Shown piece by piece: positions 35,905 through 46,384 of a stretch of 64,000 nucleotides of DNA. The position numbers and the translations under genes are program-made. Source of the DNA: Megaustenia siamemsis (Eukaryota; Mollusca; Gastropoda; Stylommatophora; Ariophantidae). The notes beneath the pieces are model-generated. The model saw only the letters and a program-made list of their open reading frames with translations, was not told the origin of the DNA and made no database searches. The stretch is taken from positions 16,838,648 through 16,902,647 of the forward strand of contig JAVIAB010000024.1 of assembly GCA_032433765.1 (NCBI GenBank), written 5' to 3'. Every line of letters begins with the position of its first letter. Position 1 is the stretch's first letter.

Positions 35905-36075
35905 TTTTCGTCGATGAGTAATTGACGTTTCAAGCCGGGTTTCAATGCCGAGACCAGGGGTGGTTGGCGTAGAGAAATAGCTCAAATAAAAATCCCAACT
36001 GGTGCAGCCGAGATTTGAACTCACAACCTCTCTGTCTCGAGACCGGCGTCTTGCCTCGATATCAACCAGTCCCTG
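35905..36075 (-). mobile_element. tRNA-derived SINE
   Basis: The minus strand reads GACTGGTTGATATCGAGGC (A-box region) and, about 40 bp on, GAGTTCAAATCTCGG (B box). An unrelated body with CCACCCCTGGTCTCGGCATT follows. No second copy was seen in the window. Confidence 0.5.
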
Positions 36076-36130
36076 CGTCTCATATAAAAATGACGGTAGC
36101 CGAAACACGAATAGTGTTTTTTGCTAATAA

Positions 36131-36520
36131 TGATCATCATCATCACGTACCAAGCCAGCTGGCGTAGGTGATCATGTCTCTCCACAACTTTCGATCTCGA
36201 CAGTTATTGATCATTTCTGTTGTTGACCTTCTGCCAAGCCATTCTCTTAAGCTGTCTGGTATCTTTTCTCTTCGCTTCCCTCTATCTCTTCGTCCCTCAA
36301 TTTCCCTAGTTGTTACAATATATTCCAGCTGTTCTCTTAAATACATGGCCTCAATACATGGCCAAAAATTATTATTGTTTCTTCCTAATATTGGAAATTA
36401 GCTCTCTTTTTTCTTTGGCCACTTTCAGAACGTTTTCATTACTCTTCTTAGCTGTCCATGGTATTCTCAACATTCTTCTGTAAAACCTCATTTCTACAGA
36501 CTCCAGTGATTTTCTTGTCT
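36131..36520 (-). mobile_element. LINE-A 3' fragment, interrupted by LINE-G
   Basis: ORF2 tail on the minus strand: FYRRMLRIPWTAKKSNENVL, then YIVTTREIEGRRDRGKRREK, then DRKLWRDMITYASWLGT, then the (ATG)n tail at about 36131-36143. Its 5' side is cut at 36520 by the LINE-G insertion and resumes for a few bases after 36828. Confidence 0.88.
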
Positions 36521-36814
36521 TCTTCTTCCACCTTTTGAGCTCCCAGTGGAGCATAGGTCTTCAACAAACACTTTTCAAGTCGTTCTGTTTTTTGTCATTC
36601 TTTTAAGATCATTCCATGTCTTCCCATCATCTTCATCTATGATTCTATCTGTCTTCTCCAAGAATTCCTTGATCTTCCTCTTTGTCTTTTCCCCTGGGGA
36701 TTCCAAAAAAGGGCCTGTTGTGTAATACTCTCAGTTGGCTTCCGTAGTGTGTGTCCTATCCAGCGCCATCGTCTTCGCTGTATCTCTTTATCCACTGCTA
36801 TTTGACTGGTACAT
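36521..36814 (-). mobile_element. LINE-G fragment nested in LINE-A, 14-bp target-site duplication
   Basis: The 5'-truncated LINE-G 3' end is in minus orientation, with the GAAGA tail at the left (TCTTCTTCCACC on the plus strand) and GGAGCATAGGTCTTCAACAA following. TGATTTTCTTGTCT at 36507-36520 is repeated exactly at 36815-36828, and matches uninterrupted LINE-A sequence elsewhere (3550-3563). This is a clean retrotransposition footprint. Confidence 0.9.
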
Positions 36815-36828
36815 TGATTTTCTTGTCT

Positions 36829-37266
36829 GCTAATGATGATATAGATGTTTAAACGGCCATAGCAAACTGTTTGTGTAATAGCTGACGTTTATATGCAACC
36901 ACGATATGTATCCAGGTGACTTGTGAAGTGTAACCAAAGAACTGTGCGAATCAACTTTTGTACGAGATCTAGACGGCGTCTTGTGTCATCATATAATGTG
37001 TCCAACACAGGTGCAGTTACGAATATTTGGAGTTGTAGTTTCTGTATAGTGAATTAATCCCGTTGTGTTGAACACGTGGTCAATGGTGAATCTTTGCACA
37101 CGACCAGGATTGTTAGACTTGCATATCCCATATCCTTCGTGAACAGTCAATCACTTTTACAACAGTAAATTGATGCATGTGACCAGAATTGTTCGGACTT
37201 ACAATAATTGCTATCCTTTGTGTATAATTAGCCACGTTTACTGTCACAGACTGTTACGAATCCCTT
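36829..37266. other. No recognisable feature
   Basis: No gene or repeat was recognised. Confidence 0.4.
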
Positions 37267-37279
37267 ATATTTTGATGTG

Positions 37280-37514
37280 TAAGTAAAGTAAAGAGCCCCG
37301 TCACGCCAAGTGGCGTATAGGGAATATGGTGCTAGTGACAATAAATTTTACAGACCTTCAGCAAATGATTTTTTGGCGTAATGTGGTCGGTATTACGCCA
37401 GTGCCGTTTTACTTTCCCAGAAAAAAACCCGGTATCCATTTAAGACTGGGTGAACCCGGAAGCCGTCGGTCAGGATCGAACCGGACCTCTTGTCCGTTGT
37501 AGTCCAGTTCACTA
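37280..37514 (-). mobile_element. SINE-A copy 2, 5'-truncated, 13-bp TSD
   Basis: Body as in copy 1 (CACGCCAAGTGGCGTATAGG, GTAATGTGGTCGGTATTACG, GGATCGAACC). The tRNA A-box end at the right is missing. Flanked by ATATTTTGATGTG at 37267-37279 and ATACTTTGATGTG at 37515-37527, a 13-bp TSD with one mismatch. Confidence 0.85.
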
Positions 37515-37554
37515 ATACTTTGATGTGCAATTATTTATTATTGGCGGCAAATAG

Positions 37555-37620
37555 CTCATTATATTCAGGCACGGCTGTTTGTTTTAATCTAAAAGTGACA
37601 TTTTAGTTCTAATCTTGGAA
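37555..37620 (+). mobile_element. SINE fragment (same family as 2533-2640)
   Basis: CACGGCTGTTTGTTTTAATC and AGTTCTAATCTTGG align with 2568-2620. The B box has decayed to GTTTTAATCTA. Confidence 0.45.
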
Positions 37621-38088
37621 ATGATGCACTATTGATGCAGATATCCTAAACCTAGTGTGTTTCATTACGATAAAGTGATATTTGCAAATCATCTCTGAAT
37701 GACTTCTCCATCTGTGAAAATGAATGGAAACATCTGGCAAGTGATCGCACATGATGGAGAGCATGTATAAGGAATGGTATAACAAAATCAAAACCTCAAA
37801 AAAAAATACTCCGCTAGACCGACTGACAAGACGACAAGAGCATATAAATATATATAGTGCGTTTCATTCATAAAACGATATTTCGTGGCAGAAGTTTCTA
37901 TTTGTGACACTACATATAAAACGTCAATTGTTGAGCTAAGTTAATATTTATGAACGATATTCAAGTATAACAATGCAAGTATCAACAAGTTTAAAGATTT
38001 GCAAACTTTAGAGTTATCGGGGGCGCATCGGAAGGATAGAAGAAGAAGAAGAAGAGTTATCGGGATGCAATATTAAATTGTTAACAAT
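37621..38088. other. No gene; short (GAA)n
   Basis: A (GAA)n run is at about 38040-38055. Nothing else was recognised. Confidence 0.4.
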
Positions 38089-38335
38089 CATCATCATTAT
38101 CAAGTACCAAGCCTGCTGCCGTAGGTGATCATGTCTGTCCACAACTTTCGATCACGACAGTTATTTATCATTTCTGTTGTTCACCTTCTGCCAAGCCATT
38201 CTCTTAAGTTGGTGTCTTCTCTTTGCTTCCCTCTATCTCTTCGTCCCTCAATTTTTCCTTGTTGTTACCATATATTCCAGCTGTTCTCTTCTCATTACAT
38301 GGCCAAAATATGATTGTTTTTTTTTTCGTAATTTG
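38089..38335 (-). mobile_element. LINE-A 3' fragment
   Basis: The 3'-most ~240 bp of LINE-A in minus orientation: CATCATCATTATCAAGTACC (tail), GGTGATCATGTCTGTCCACA, then the ATCATTTCTGTTGTTCACC region. Confidence 0.85.
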
Positions 38336-38367
38336 TTAACAATACAAATGTTTATCTTAAGATAAAG

Positions 38368-38450
38368 ATTCTTCTTCTTCTTCTACCTTTCAGCTCCCTG
38401 TGGAGCATAAGTCTTCAACAAACACTTTCCGAGTCGTTCTTTTCTTTGAC
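38368..38450 (-). mobile_element. LINE-G 3' end, followed by a LINE-I scrap
   Basis: TTCTTCTTCTTCTACC is the (GAA)n tail, then AGCTCCCTGTGGAGCATAAG encodes (minus strand) the DLCSTGS-like end. At 38449-38472 the sequence switches to GACTTGTCCATGTTTGTGAA, which otherwise occurs at 40729-40748 in the 5' part of LINE-I. Confidence 0.75.
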
Positions 38451-38499
38451 TTGTCCATGTTTGTGAAGTTTTTTCGGCTTATTTTTTACAGTATGGGAT

Positions 38500-38810
38500 A
38501 GCCAGTCCCATGCCCAACCCTCCTTTCTCGCCTCTTACGAACATGCCTGTTGGGTATGTTCGTACTGCGCCATTATTCTTTACTCCCCTTTCGGGCTCCG
38601 GGAGCGCACGGGCGAAGATACAGATTAATGTATGGTTATGTTTAGTCGAAGCCCCCGGTATCACTGCAAAGGAATTAAAATCCATAATTGCTCAACCGCC
38701 CGTGCCAGTGGAATCATCCGAATTAAAATTCTTCTCATTTAAGGATTCAAACAAAGAAAGACAGATGCAGTCCCCATCATAACAGTCACAGCACATGCCA
38801 AAAGACATAA
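38500..38810 (-). mobile_element. Repeat E, inverted copy joined to a repeat-D-like core
   Basis: The reverse complement of 38650-38810 matches repeat E at 21935-22080. The adjoining 38520-38590 shares CGCCTCTTACGA.CATGCCTG and ATTCTTTACT with repeat D (28309-28365). This suggests D and E share a core or are parts of one composite family. Confidence 0.7.
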
Positions 38811-39109
38811 GACCAAGTGGCACGGAAAGTGAACGCAGATGATACGATATCATATGATGTCATATTCATTGTAATTTCGCATTCATTGTAAGCTATCGGA
38901 ATATCGAGACACGATCTGGATGAAAAACACAGCTCACAGTGTGCACAGAGAACTAAACTCAGTAGCTCCGGCAGCAAGCCGCACTTGGAATATGAGAAAA
39001 CTGCAACAAGGAACGCTTTTCAGACTGAGCATTGATGTCACTTGTCGACTATCCGAAATACTGACTAGATGTTCCAGAGATTATTGTAATATGTTGTTAT
39101 ATATACTGA
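38811..39109. other. Short dispersed segment at 38983-39029
   Basis: GGAATATGAGAAAACTGCAA and CAAGGAACGCTTTTCA recur at about 43006-43044 with few differences. Otherwise unannotated. Confidence 0.45.
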
Positions 39110-40419
39110 AGGGAGGTCAAAAAGTAATGCACACCAATTTTTTTCTCGGAAACTATTCGGGCAAAATGTGTGAAATTTTCACAGATTGTAGCTGAACATC
39201 CCCTTTACACTACCTATTTTTCAACATAATCTCCGTCCAAGCGTATTGCCTTACGCCAACGCGAAACTAGGTCATGAATGCCTCGTTTGTACCAAGTTTT
39301 GTCCTGCTCGCGTAGCCATTTTTTAACTGCACGGATCACATCCTCATCATTGTCAAAGTGTTTCCCACGCAGGAATTTTTTGAGTGGTCCAAACAGATGG
39401 AAATCTGAGGGAGCCAGATCAGGGCTGTAAGGAGGATGGGGCAGTACAGTCCAACCAAATTTGTTGATTGCTTCCCGTGTTACCAGACTTGTGTGAGGGC
39501 GTGCATTGTCATGTTGAAGCAACACATCTGCAGATGGCTTATTATGCCGAACTCTGTGGAACCGATTTTTGAGTTTTGTCAGTGTATTGATGTAAGCTGT
39601 CGAGTTGATTGTCTCACCTCTTGTCATTACATCAACAAGAATCACACCATCAATGTCCCAGAAGACAGTGATCATCACCTTTCCGGCTGATGGAGATGTT
39701 TTGAATTTTTTTCTTTTTGGTGACTGCGGATGATGCCATTCCATTGACTGCATTTTTGTTTCAGGCTCATAATAATGTGCCCACGTTTCGTCACCGGTAA
39801 CAATTTTTGACAAAAACATTTCTCCTTCAACACCGAAACGCTCCAACAATTCAGAACAGAATGTTTTCCTTTGAACTCTGTGATCATTTGTTAGGCACCG
39901 AGGAACCCGTCGAGCGCAAATATTTGAATATCCGAGAGTTTTAAAAATTGCGAATGCACTTCCCTTGCTGACTGTAAGCTGCAATGCCAATTGCTGACTA
40001 GTGATACGCCTATCCTTACGAATAATGGCATCAGCCCGGTTTAACATGTCTGTGCTGGTAGCCGAGGCAACACGTCCAGAACGCGGTAAATCATGCAGCT
40101 CCACTCGTACACTTTCTGCAGCTAACTGTGCTCCTATCGACTGCAGAACATTTGTACACTGCACACAGTCGTTTATGAATGTTTGCCACAGTTTCTTTCT
40201 CCGCAACCAGAAATTCTATGACAATTCGCTGTTTGTAACGGACATTGTTGACAAGCTCCATTTTAACGGTTCATAGATTGCGTAATATTTTTCTGAATGC
40301 TGTGCAATTTGGTGCACATAATTGGAACATGTCATATTCCAAGTGTGCAAAATTTCATATTCCTATCTTTATTATTAGCCGAGAAAAAAATTGGTGTGCA
40401 TTACTTTTTGACCTCCCTA
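39110..40419 (-). mobile_element. mariner-type DNA transposon with ~38-bp terminal inverted repeats
   Basis: The left end GGGAGGTCAAAAAGTAATGC then ACACCAATTTTTTTCTCGG (39111-39149) is mirrored by the right end finishing GACCTCCC at 40418. A TA follows the right end; the base pair before the left end is AA, so the TA duplication looks mutated on that side. The element is about 1.31 kb, the usual size for mariner. One transposase gene fills it, on the minus strand. Confidence 0.95.
39214..40261 (-). pseudogene. mariner transposase, DD34D, one frameshift
   Basis: Cut-and-paste transposase of the mariner family, which binds the element's inverted repeats and moves it into TA sites. The ATG at 40261 opens MELVNNVRYKQRIVIEFLVA, a typical N-terminal HTH start. 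Near 40100-40125 the frame shifts (net +1 nt over 1048 bp) into a 330-codon frame with VELHDLPRSGR (linker), VTGDETWAHYYEPETK (first Asp), LLQHDNARPHTS (second Asp) and YSPDLAPSDFHLF (third Asp). There are 34 residues between the last two, i.e. DD34D. It ends SRWRKAIRLDGDYVEK at 39214. All three catalytic Asp residues are present and expected length is about 348 residues. The single indel makes this copy probably inactive, unless it is a sequencing error. Confidence 0.93.
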
Positions 40420-40519
40420 CGTAAAATGAAATAAAACACAAGTTTATTTCATATTCCTGGAAAGGTAAACATGAACAAATCTACTAAAGTGACAGCTACA
40501 AATACATATACAACGAAGA
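40420..40519. other. Short spacer between mariner and LINE-I
   Basis: No feature was recognised in these 100 bp. Confidence 0.4.
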
Positions 40520-40760
40520 TCATGTCATTTCTGCTGCTACCTGTGCAGCTTTTCCTTGTTCGTTTAGAGTACGAACATTCCAGGTGCCAATTCTGGAGGA
40601 TTTCCTGGTAGACAAAGGGTGAGTCGGCAACCTGGACTCCTTACGGCTTTCTCTGGCTTGCGGCATACGTCTCTTAGACAGAGAGCCATTCTCTTTCCTG
40701 GATGGCGGATTTGCTTTTTCTCTCTTTGACTTGTCCATGTTTGTGAAGATGGCTAGGAAC
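40520..40760 (-). mobile_element. LINE-I 5' segment, inverted (endonuclease N-terminus)
   Basis: The minus strand reads FTNMDKSKREKANPPSRKEN, then SSRIGTWNVRTLNEQGKAAQ, then VAAEM, and stops matching at about 40520. GTWNVRT is the first conserved motif of the APE-type endonuclease. The sense continuation of the same domain begins on the plus strand at about 40790. About 30 residues of endonuclease between the two parts are missing. Confidence 0.8.
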
Positions 40761-40789
40761 GGGTAAAATAAAACTAAATACAGGAGAGA

Positions 40790-42690
40790 TGATTTTATCA
40801 TCAGGACACTAGGAACTTGGAGCACAACAAAATGAAGGGGTAGCTATAATGCTATCAAAGAATGCACAGAAGACACTAATAGAATGGGAAGCAGTAGGAC
40901 CGAGACTAATGAGAGCAACATTTAAAAGAACCAAAAATAAAATAAAATTACACATTATCCAATGCTATGCACCAACCAACGATAAAAATGATTTAGTTAA
41001 AGATGATTTCTATAAGCAGCTACAATGTCAGATGGATGCAAGACGAGCCAAGGATATTATAATCTTGATGGAAAACCTAAATGCTAAAGTAGGATCAGAC
41101 AACAGAGGCTTCGAAGAGATTATGGGAAAACATGGACTTGGAGATATAAATGAGAATGGAGAGATATTTGTGAATTTCTGCGCCCTTAATCAAATGAGCC
41201 TAGGTGGAACAATATTCCAAAATAAAAGCATATACAAAGCTACATGGGTGTCACCAGATCATAGAACGGAAAATCAAATTGATCACATATGTATTAATAA
41301 TAAGTTTAAGTCATCCTTACAGGATGTAAAAGTATATAGAGGGGCAGATATAGCTTCTGATCATCATCTTCTGATAGCCAAGCTTAAAATTAAACTAAAA
41401 AGGTATACTACAACGAATAAGGGTAGAAAGTATTTCAATGTAGGGTTTTTTAAAGAACAAGGAATTAAAGATAAATTCGCAGTCACAATATCAAACAAAT
41501 ACCAAGTCCTCCAACAACTAGAAAATACAATAAATATTGAAGATCATTGGAAACATGTAAAATATAAATGGAAAGAGATATGCGAAGAAACACTAGGGAA
41601 AAGAGAGAGCCAGGATAAGGCATGGATGACAGCAGACCCTGGACAAAATTAAAGAAAGAAAGAACAAGAAAGCAGACATAAATAAAAGCAAAACGAGAAG
41701 TAATAAAGCCAAAACATAGGAAGCTTACACAGAGATGAACAAAGAAGTGAGAAGATGCATTAAAAGGAATAAAAGGAAATATATAAATGAACTAGCTAAA
41801 GAGGCAGAAGAAGCAGCTAATAAAGGGAATACGAAAGAACTGTACAACAGCACAAAAGAAATTAAGTGGAAAATACAAACAGATCAATGCTTTTATTAAA
41901 GATAAGAAAGGAAATCTGCTTAGTAATATAAGGAAATAAATGGAGAGATGGAAAGAGCACTTTGAAGAGCTTTTGAATAGACCCGGCTCAAATAATCCTC
42001 CAGATATACTACCAGCAGAGAAGAGTTACATGTTAACTGTGGAAAACCAAGCATAGAAGAAATAATGAAAGCCATCAAACTATTAAAAAATGGTAAAGCC
42101 ACAGGACCAGATGAAATTCCTTCGGAAGCCACCAAAGCAGATATTAACACCTCTACCAAGATGCTACATAATCTATTAGATAAAATTTAGGGGAGGGAAG
42201 AAATACCTAAAGACTGAAAAGGTTATATGATCAAATTACCAAAGAAAGGAGGTTTACAGGAGTGCACAAATTATAGGGGAATTATGCTACTATCAGTGCC
42301 AGGAAAAATATTAAGCAGAATCATTCTGGAGAGACTAAAAGAGACTATAGAGAAACATTTGAGAGATGAACAAGCAGGTTTTAGGAAGAACAGATCATGT
42401 ACTGCTCAAATAACTACTCTACGTATAATAGTTGAACAAAGTTTAGAACTAAAATCCTCACTTTATATTGGATTCATAGATTACGAAAATGCATTTGGTA
42501 GTTTAGACAGAATAATGCTTTGGAAGTTGCTGAGTCATTACGGAATCCCCATAAAGTTTATTAACCTGATAAAAACAATGTATGAAGGAACGAAATGTAG
42601 TGTGGTGCATGAAGGACAGCTTACAGAAGCATTTGAAATAAGAACAGGAGTAAGGCAAGGATGTCTCCATTTCTCTTTCTACTGGCCATA
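40790..42690 (+). mobile_element. LINE-I body: endonuclease and reverse transcriptase, decayed
   Basis: A 267-codon frame (40849-41652) covers the rest of the APE-type endonuclease: GVAIMLSKNA, HIIQCYAPTND, MENLNAKVGS (where GDFNAKVG is expected, so a metal-binding Asp is lost) and ASDHHLLIAKLKI (the SDH motif). A frame-shifted linker follows to 42226. Then a 154-codon RT frame (42227-42691) has NYRGIMLLSVPGKILSRIIL, DEQAGFRKNRSCTAQITTLR, GFIDYENAFGSLDR (motif A) and TGVRQGC (motif B). Sequence identity to the family is lost just after motif B, so the YADD motif is missing. An EEIMKAIKLLKNGKATGPDE segment lies before the RT at about 42055-42115. Confidence 0.9.
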
Positions 42691-42699
42691 GATTGGATT

Positions 42700-42845
42700 A
42701 TATCTCTCTCTGCGATCAGGACTCCAGACTCCCACACGAAGACAGCTGTCTGATTAAGCCTGTTAGATCCACTCCGATTGCAAAACCTGTTAAAACGTTG
42801 CACTGTGTTCTGCGCCATTGGCCCAGTGCATCCGATTTCATTTTT
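42700..42845 (-). mobile_element. LINE C-terminal relic (jockey-like)
   Basis: The minus strand reads GCTGPMAQNTVQRF and, downstream, TAVFVWESGVLIAE. Both are reminiscent of the Cys-rich end and final TAxFVxxTGxxI of some jockey-like LINEs. It abuts the broken 3' side of LINE-I in the opposite orientation. Confidence 0.45.
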
Positions 42846-43213
42846 TTCAGGTTTGCTTTCCTTAGCCTTTGATTGTCCCCAATCTTCCTGCAAGGCAGCA
42901 GATGATCTTTTCTGTGGGGGGATTCTGCCCTTAGATGGTTGGCCTTCCCAGGTTTACGAGCACCATCTGCCCGAGTCACTAGAGGTGGCTAACACAGACA
43001 TGCAACTTGTAATATGAGGAAACTGCAACAAGGAACACTTTTCATGCATAGCCTTCAATTGTTCCCGCCGCCTATCCCCATATACCGGTAAGTCACGTCC
43101 TCTTGAAAATGATGATCGTCGTAGCACTTGATGATGTTAGGCCATCGTTGATGACTCCAATTCCGAACATGATTGGATTATGAAAATAACTCAAAACAAC
43201 AGAAATGGAATCC
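42846..43213. other. Mostly unannotated
   Basis: Contains the short dispersed segment at 43006-43044 shared with 38983-39029. No gene was seen. Confidence 0.4.
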
Positions 43214-43362
43214 AGATAGACTCGCATATAAGGAAAAATCTTCGGATACTCTCATATAAGAAAAATTCTGCGGGTAGACTCTCATATAAGAAAAATTCTG
43301 CGGGTAGACTCTCATATAAGAAAAAAAAAATCTGCGGATAGACTATTTATATAAGGAATAAT
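43214..43362. repeat. Minisatellite, 30-bp unit, ~4-5 copies, then a G run
   Basis: The unit is TAGACTCTCATATAAGAAAA then ATTCTGCGGG, exact in the middle copies and diverged at the edges. A G run of about 17 follows at 43365-43382. Confidence 0.9.
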
Positions 43363-43439
43363 CGGGGGGGGGGGGGGGGGGGTTAGGTTTGTTGCTTATA
43401 TCACTGAATATACACTACTATATTTTAGTTGATGTTTTT

Positions 43440-44935
43440 TGCAAACTTGATGCATGGGCGTGTCAAACATAAAGTTTGATGTAAGTCTAGAGGTTAAATT
43501 TCAATTTTTTAAAATCAATTTCATGGGCGTAACCATCAAAAATGGACAGGGGGTATCAATCATAAAATTGATTTTTTATGCAAATTCTTGATACGAGGAT
43601 GTCTAATATAAAGTTTGGGGTATGCCTAGAGGTTAACTTTCAATTTTTTTATCGATTTCATAGGCGTAGCCATCAAAAATGGACGAAGGGGTAACAAGCA
43701 TAAAAGTGATTTTTAAGTAAATTTTTGCTATGGGGATGTCTAATATAAAGTTTAGGGTATGCCTAGAGTGTAAATTTACTATCTTTAACAGTTTCATGGG
43801 CGTATCCTTCAAAATTGGTCAAGGAGGTAACAATCATAAAAGTGATTTTTAAGCAAATGTTTGCTATGGGGATGTCTAATTTAAAGTTTGGGGTATGCCT
43901 AGAGTGTAAATTTAATATTTTTGACAGTTTCATGTGCGTATCTCTCAAATATGGACAAGGGTGTAACAATCATAAAAGTGATTTTTAAGTAAATATTTGC
44001 TATGGGGATGTCTAATATAAAGTTTGCGGTTAGGTATGCCTAGAGTGTAAATTTACTATCTTTAACAGTTTCATGGGCGTATCCCTCAAAAATGGACAGG
44101 GGGTAACAGGCATAAAAGTGATTTTTAAGTAAATTTTTGCTATGGGGATGTTTATTATAAAGTTTGGGGTAAGCCTAGAGGTTAAATTTACTATTTTTAA
44201 CAGTTTCATGGGCATATCCCTCAAAAATGATCGGGGGTAACAATCATAAACGTGGTTTTTTATGCAAATTCTTGGTACGGGGATGTCTAATATAAAGGTT
44301 AGGGTAAGCCTAGCGGTTAAATTTCAATTTTTTATCGATTTCATAGGCGTAGCCATCAAAAAATGGTTAGGGGTAAAAATCATAAAAGTGATTTTTGTTT
44401 GTAAATTTTTGTTATGGTGATGTCTAAAATAAAGTTTGGGTAAGCCAAGAGTGTAAATTTACTATTATTTTTAACAGTTTCATGGGCGTATCCCTCAAAA
44501 ATCGACATGGGTGTAACAATCATAAAAGTGATTTTTAAGTAAATTTTTGCTATGAGGCTGTCTAAAATAAAGTTTGGGGAGAGACTAGAGGTTAAATTTA
44601 CTATTATTTAACAGTTTCATAGGCGTAGCCTTCAAAAATGGACAAGGGGGTAAAATCATAAAAGTGTTTTTAAGCAAATTTTTGCTATGGGGATGTCTAA
44701 AATAAAGTTTAGAGTAATCCTAGAGGTTAAATTTACAATTTTTATTGATCTCATATGTGTATCTTTCAAAAATGGTAACGGGGGTACAAATTTTAAAAGT
44801 GGTTTTAATGTAAATTTTTACTATGGAGATGTCTAAAATAAAGTTTAGGGTAAGCCTAGAGGTTATATTTTATTTTTTTAATCGATTTCCCTCAAAAAAT
44901 GGACAAGGGGGTAAAATCATAAAATTAACTGGTAT
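43440..44935. repeat. Satellite-like tandem array, ~136-bp unit, 11 copies
   Basis: The marker TTTCATGGGCG/TTTCATAGGCG recurs at about 43521, 43658, 43794, 43930, 44071, 44206, 44341, 44480, 44617 and 44751, with spacing of 134-141 bp. Each unit also holds ATCATAAAAGTGATTTTTAA, GGGGATGTCTAATATAAAGT and TAAGCCTAGAGGTTAAATTT. Copies differ by many substitutions and small indels, so the array is old. Confidence 0.95.
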
Positions 44936-45039
44936 TGCATCATAGGTCGAAATCTCTTTTTAGTAACTCATCTGGTATTGCGTCATAGGTCAAAATCTAT
45001 TTTTAGTAACTTATCATGCCAAAATCAAGAAATACTAGA

Positions 45040-45540
45040 CAACCTGTATTTTCAACTTTTTGTTTATAAGACGAGATTTTTGTGTTTTCGGGTTAAATTA
45101 TTTTGTCTTTTGGACTTTGGATATAAATTGTTCGCCTTTTGGGTGTAACTAGTATCACGTTGGCCCTAAATTTTAGGGTTTTCAGTTCATCTTTTTGAAA
45201 ATCTGATGAAATTTGTGTGATTTGGTGTTAAATTATTTGTCTTTTGGAGTAACTTTTTGACCTTTTGGTCGTATATACCTTTTTGGTCTTTTGTGTCTAA
45301 CTATATGGACTTTGGGCATACATTTTTTTAGGATTTTGTGTCCAAGTTTGTGATTATGAGTCGAAATTGTCGGGTTTGGTGTTACATTATTTGTCTTATG
45401 AACTATTTTTGGGGGCTTGAAATATACATTTTGGCCTTTCGTATCTAACAATTATGACTTTGGGACTAAATTTTTAGAGTTCGTGTTCAACTTTTTAGTA
45501 TGAGCCAAAATTTGGGCGTTGGAACTAAGTTTCCTGGCCT
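45040..45540. repeat. Degenerate T-rich repeat region
   Basis: Recurring GTCTTTTGGA, ACTTTGGG, TTTTGTGTC and TAAATTATTTTGTC motifs at irregular spacing of about 20-30 bp. It looks like a heavily decayed tandem array, but a period cannot be fixed by eye. Confidence 0.5.
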
Positions 45541-45696
45541 GAAATGATCACCTTTCTGTTGTCTGTCGTTGAAGTGATAAAGATATGGAAACCCAAAGCA
45601 GTTAGGATAGTACAAGAATAAAATGTCCAACTCGCTTATTAAGTCAGTCCAACATACACGTCCTTTGTCATTACAAAAGCATTCCTCCGCTAATTT

Positions 45697-46375
45697 GAAA
45701 GTTGTCCTCTGTTTTTGAAAGTTGTCTTCTACTATTTCGAAAGTTGTCCTTTACTATTTCAAAAGTTGTCCTCTACTATTTCAAAAGTTGTCCTCTGCTA
45801 ATTCAAAAGTTGTCCTCTACTATTTCAAAAGTTGTCATCTACTATTTCAAAAGATGTCCTCTACTATTTCAAAAGTTGTCATCTACTATTTCAAAAGTTG
45901 TCATCTACTATTTTTAAAGTTTTCATCTACTATTTCAAAAGATGTCCTCTACTATTTCAAAAGATGTCCTCTACTATTTCAAAAGTTGTCATCTACTAAT
46001 TTGAAAGTTGTCCTCTACTATTTCGAAAGTTGTTCTCTACTATTTCAAAAGTTGTCATCTACTATTTCAAAAGATGTCCTATACTATTTCAAAAGTTGTC
46101 ATCTACTATTTCGAAAGTTGTCCTCTACTTTTTCAAAAGGTGTCATCTACTATTTTTAAAGTTGTCATCTACTATTTCAAAAGTTGTCCTTTACTATTTC
46201 AAAATATGTCCTCTACTATTTCAAAAGTTGTCATCTACTAATTTGAAAGTTGTCTACTACTATTTCGAAAGTTGTCCTCTGTTATTTCAAAAGTTGTCCT
46301 TTACTATTTCAAAAGTTGTCATCTACTAATTTGAAATTTGTCATCTACTATTTCAAAAGTTGTCCTCTGTTATTT
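45697..46375. repeat. Minisatellite, 22-bp unit, ~31 copies
   Basis: The unit is GTTGTCCTCTACTATTTCAA then AA, with variants GTTGTCATCT, GATGTCCTCT, TAATTTGAAA and TTTCGAAA. Because 22 is not a multiple of 3, all three plus frames are open as 22-residue repeats. No gene is inferred. Confidence 0.95.
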
Positions 46376-46384
46376 CTGTTACCT

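Noticed and set aside
39436..39690. Plus-strand ORFs inside the mariner element
   Set aside because: Antisense shadows of the transposase gene.
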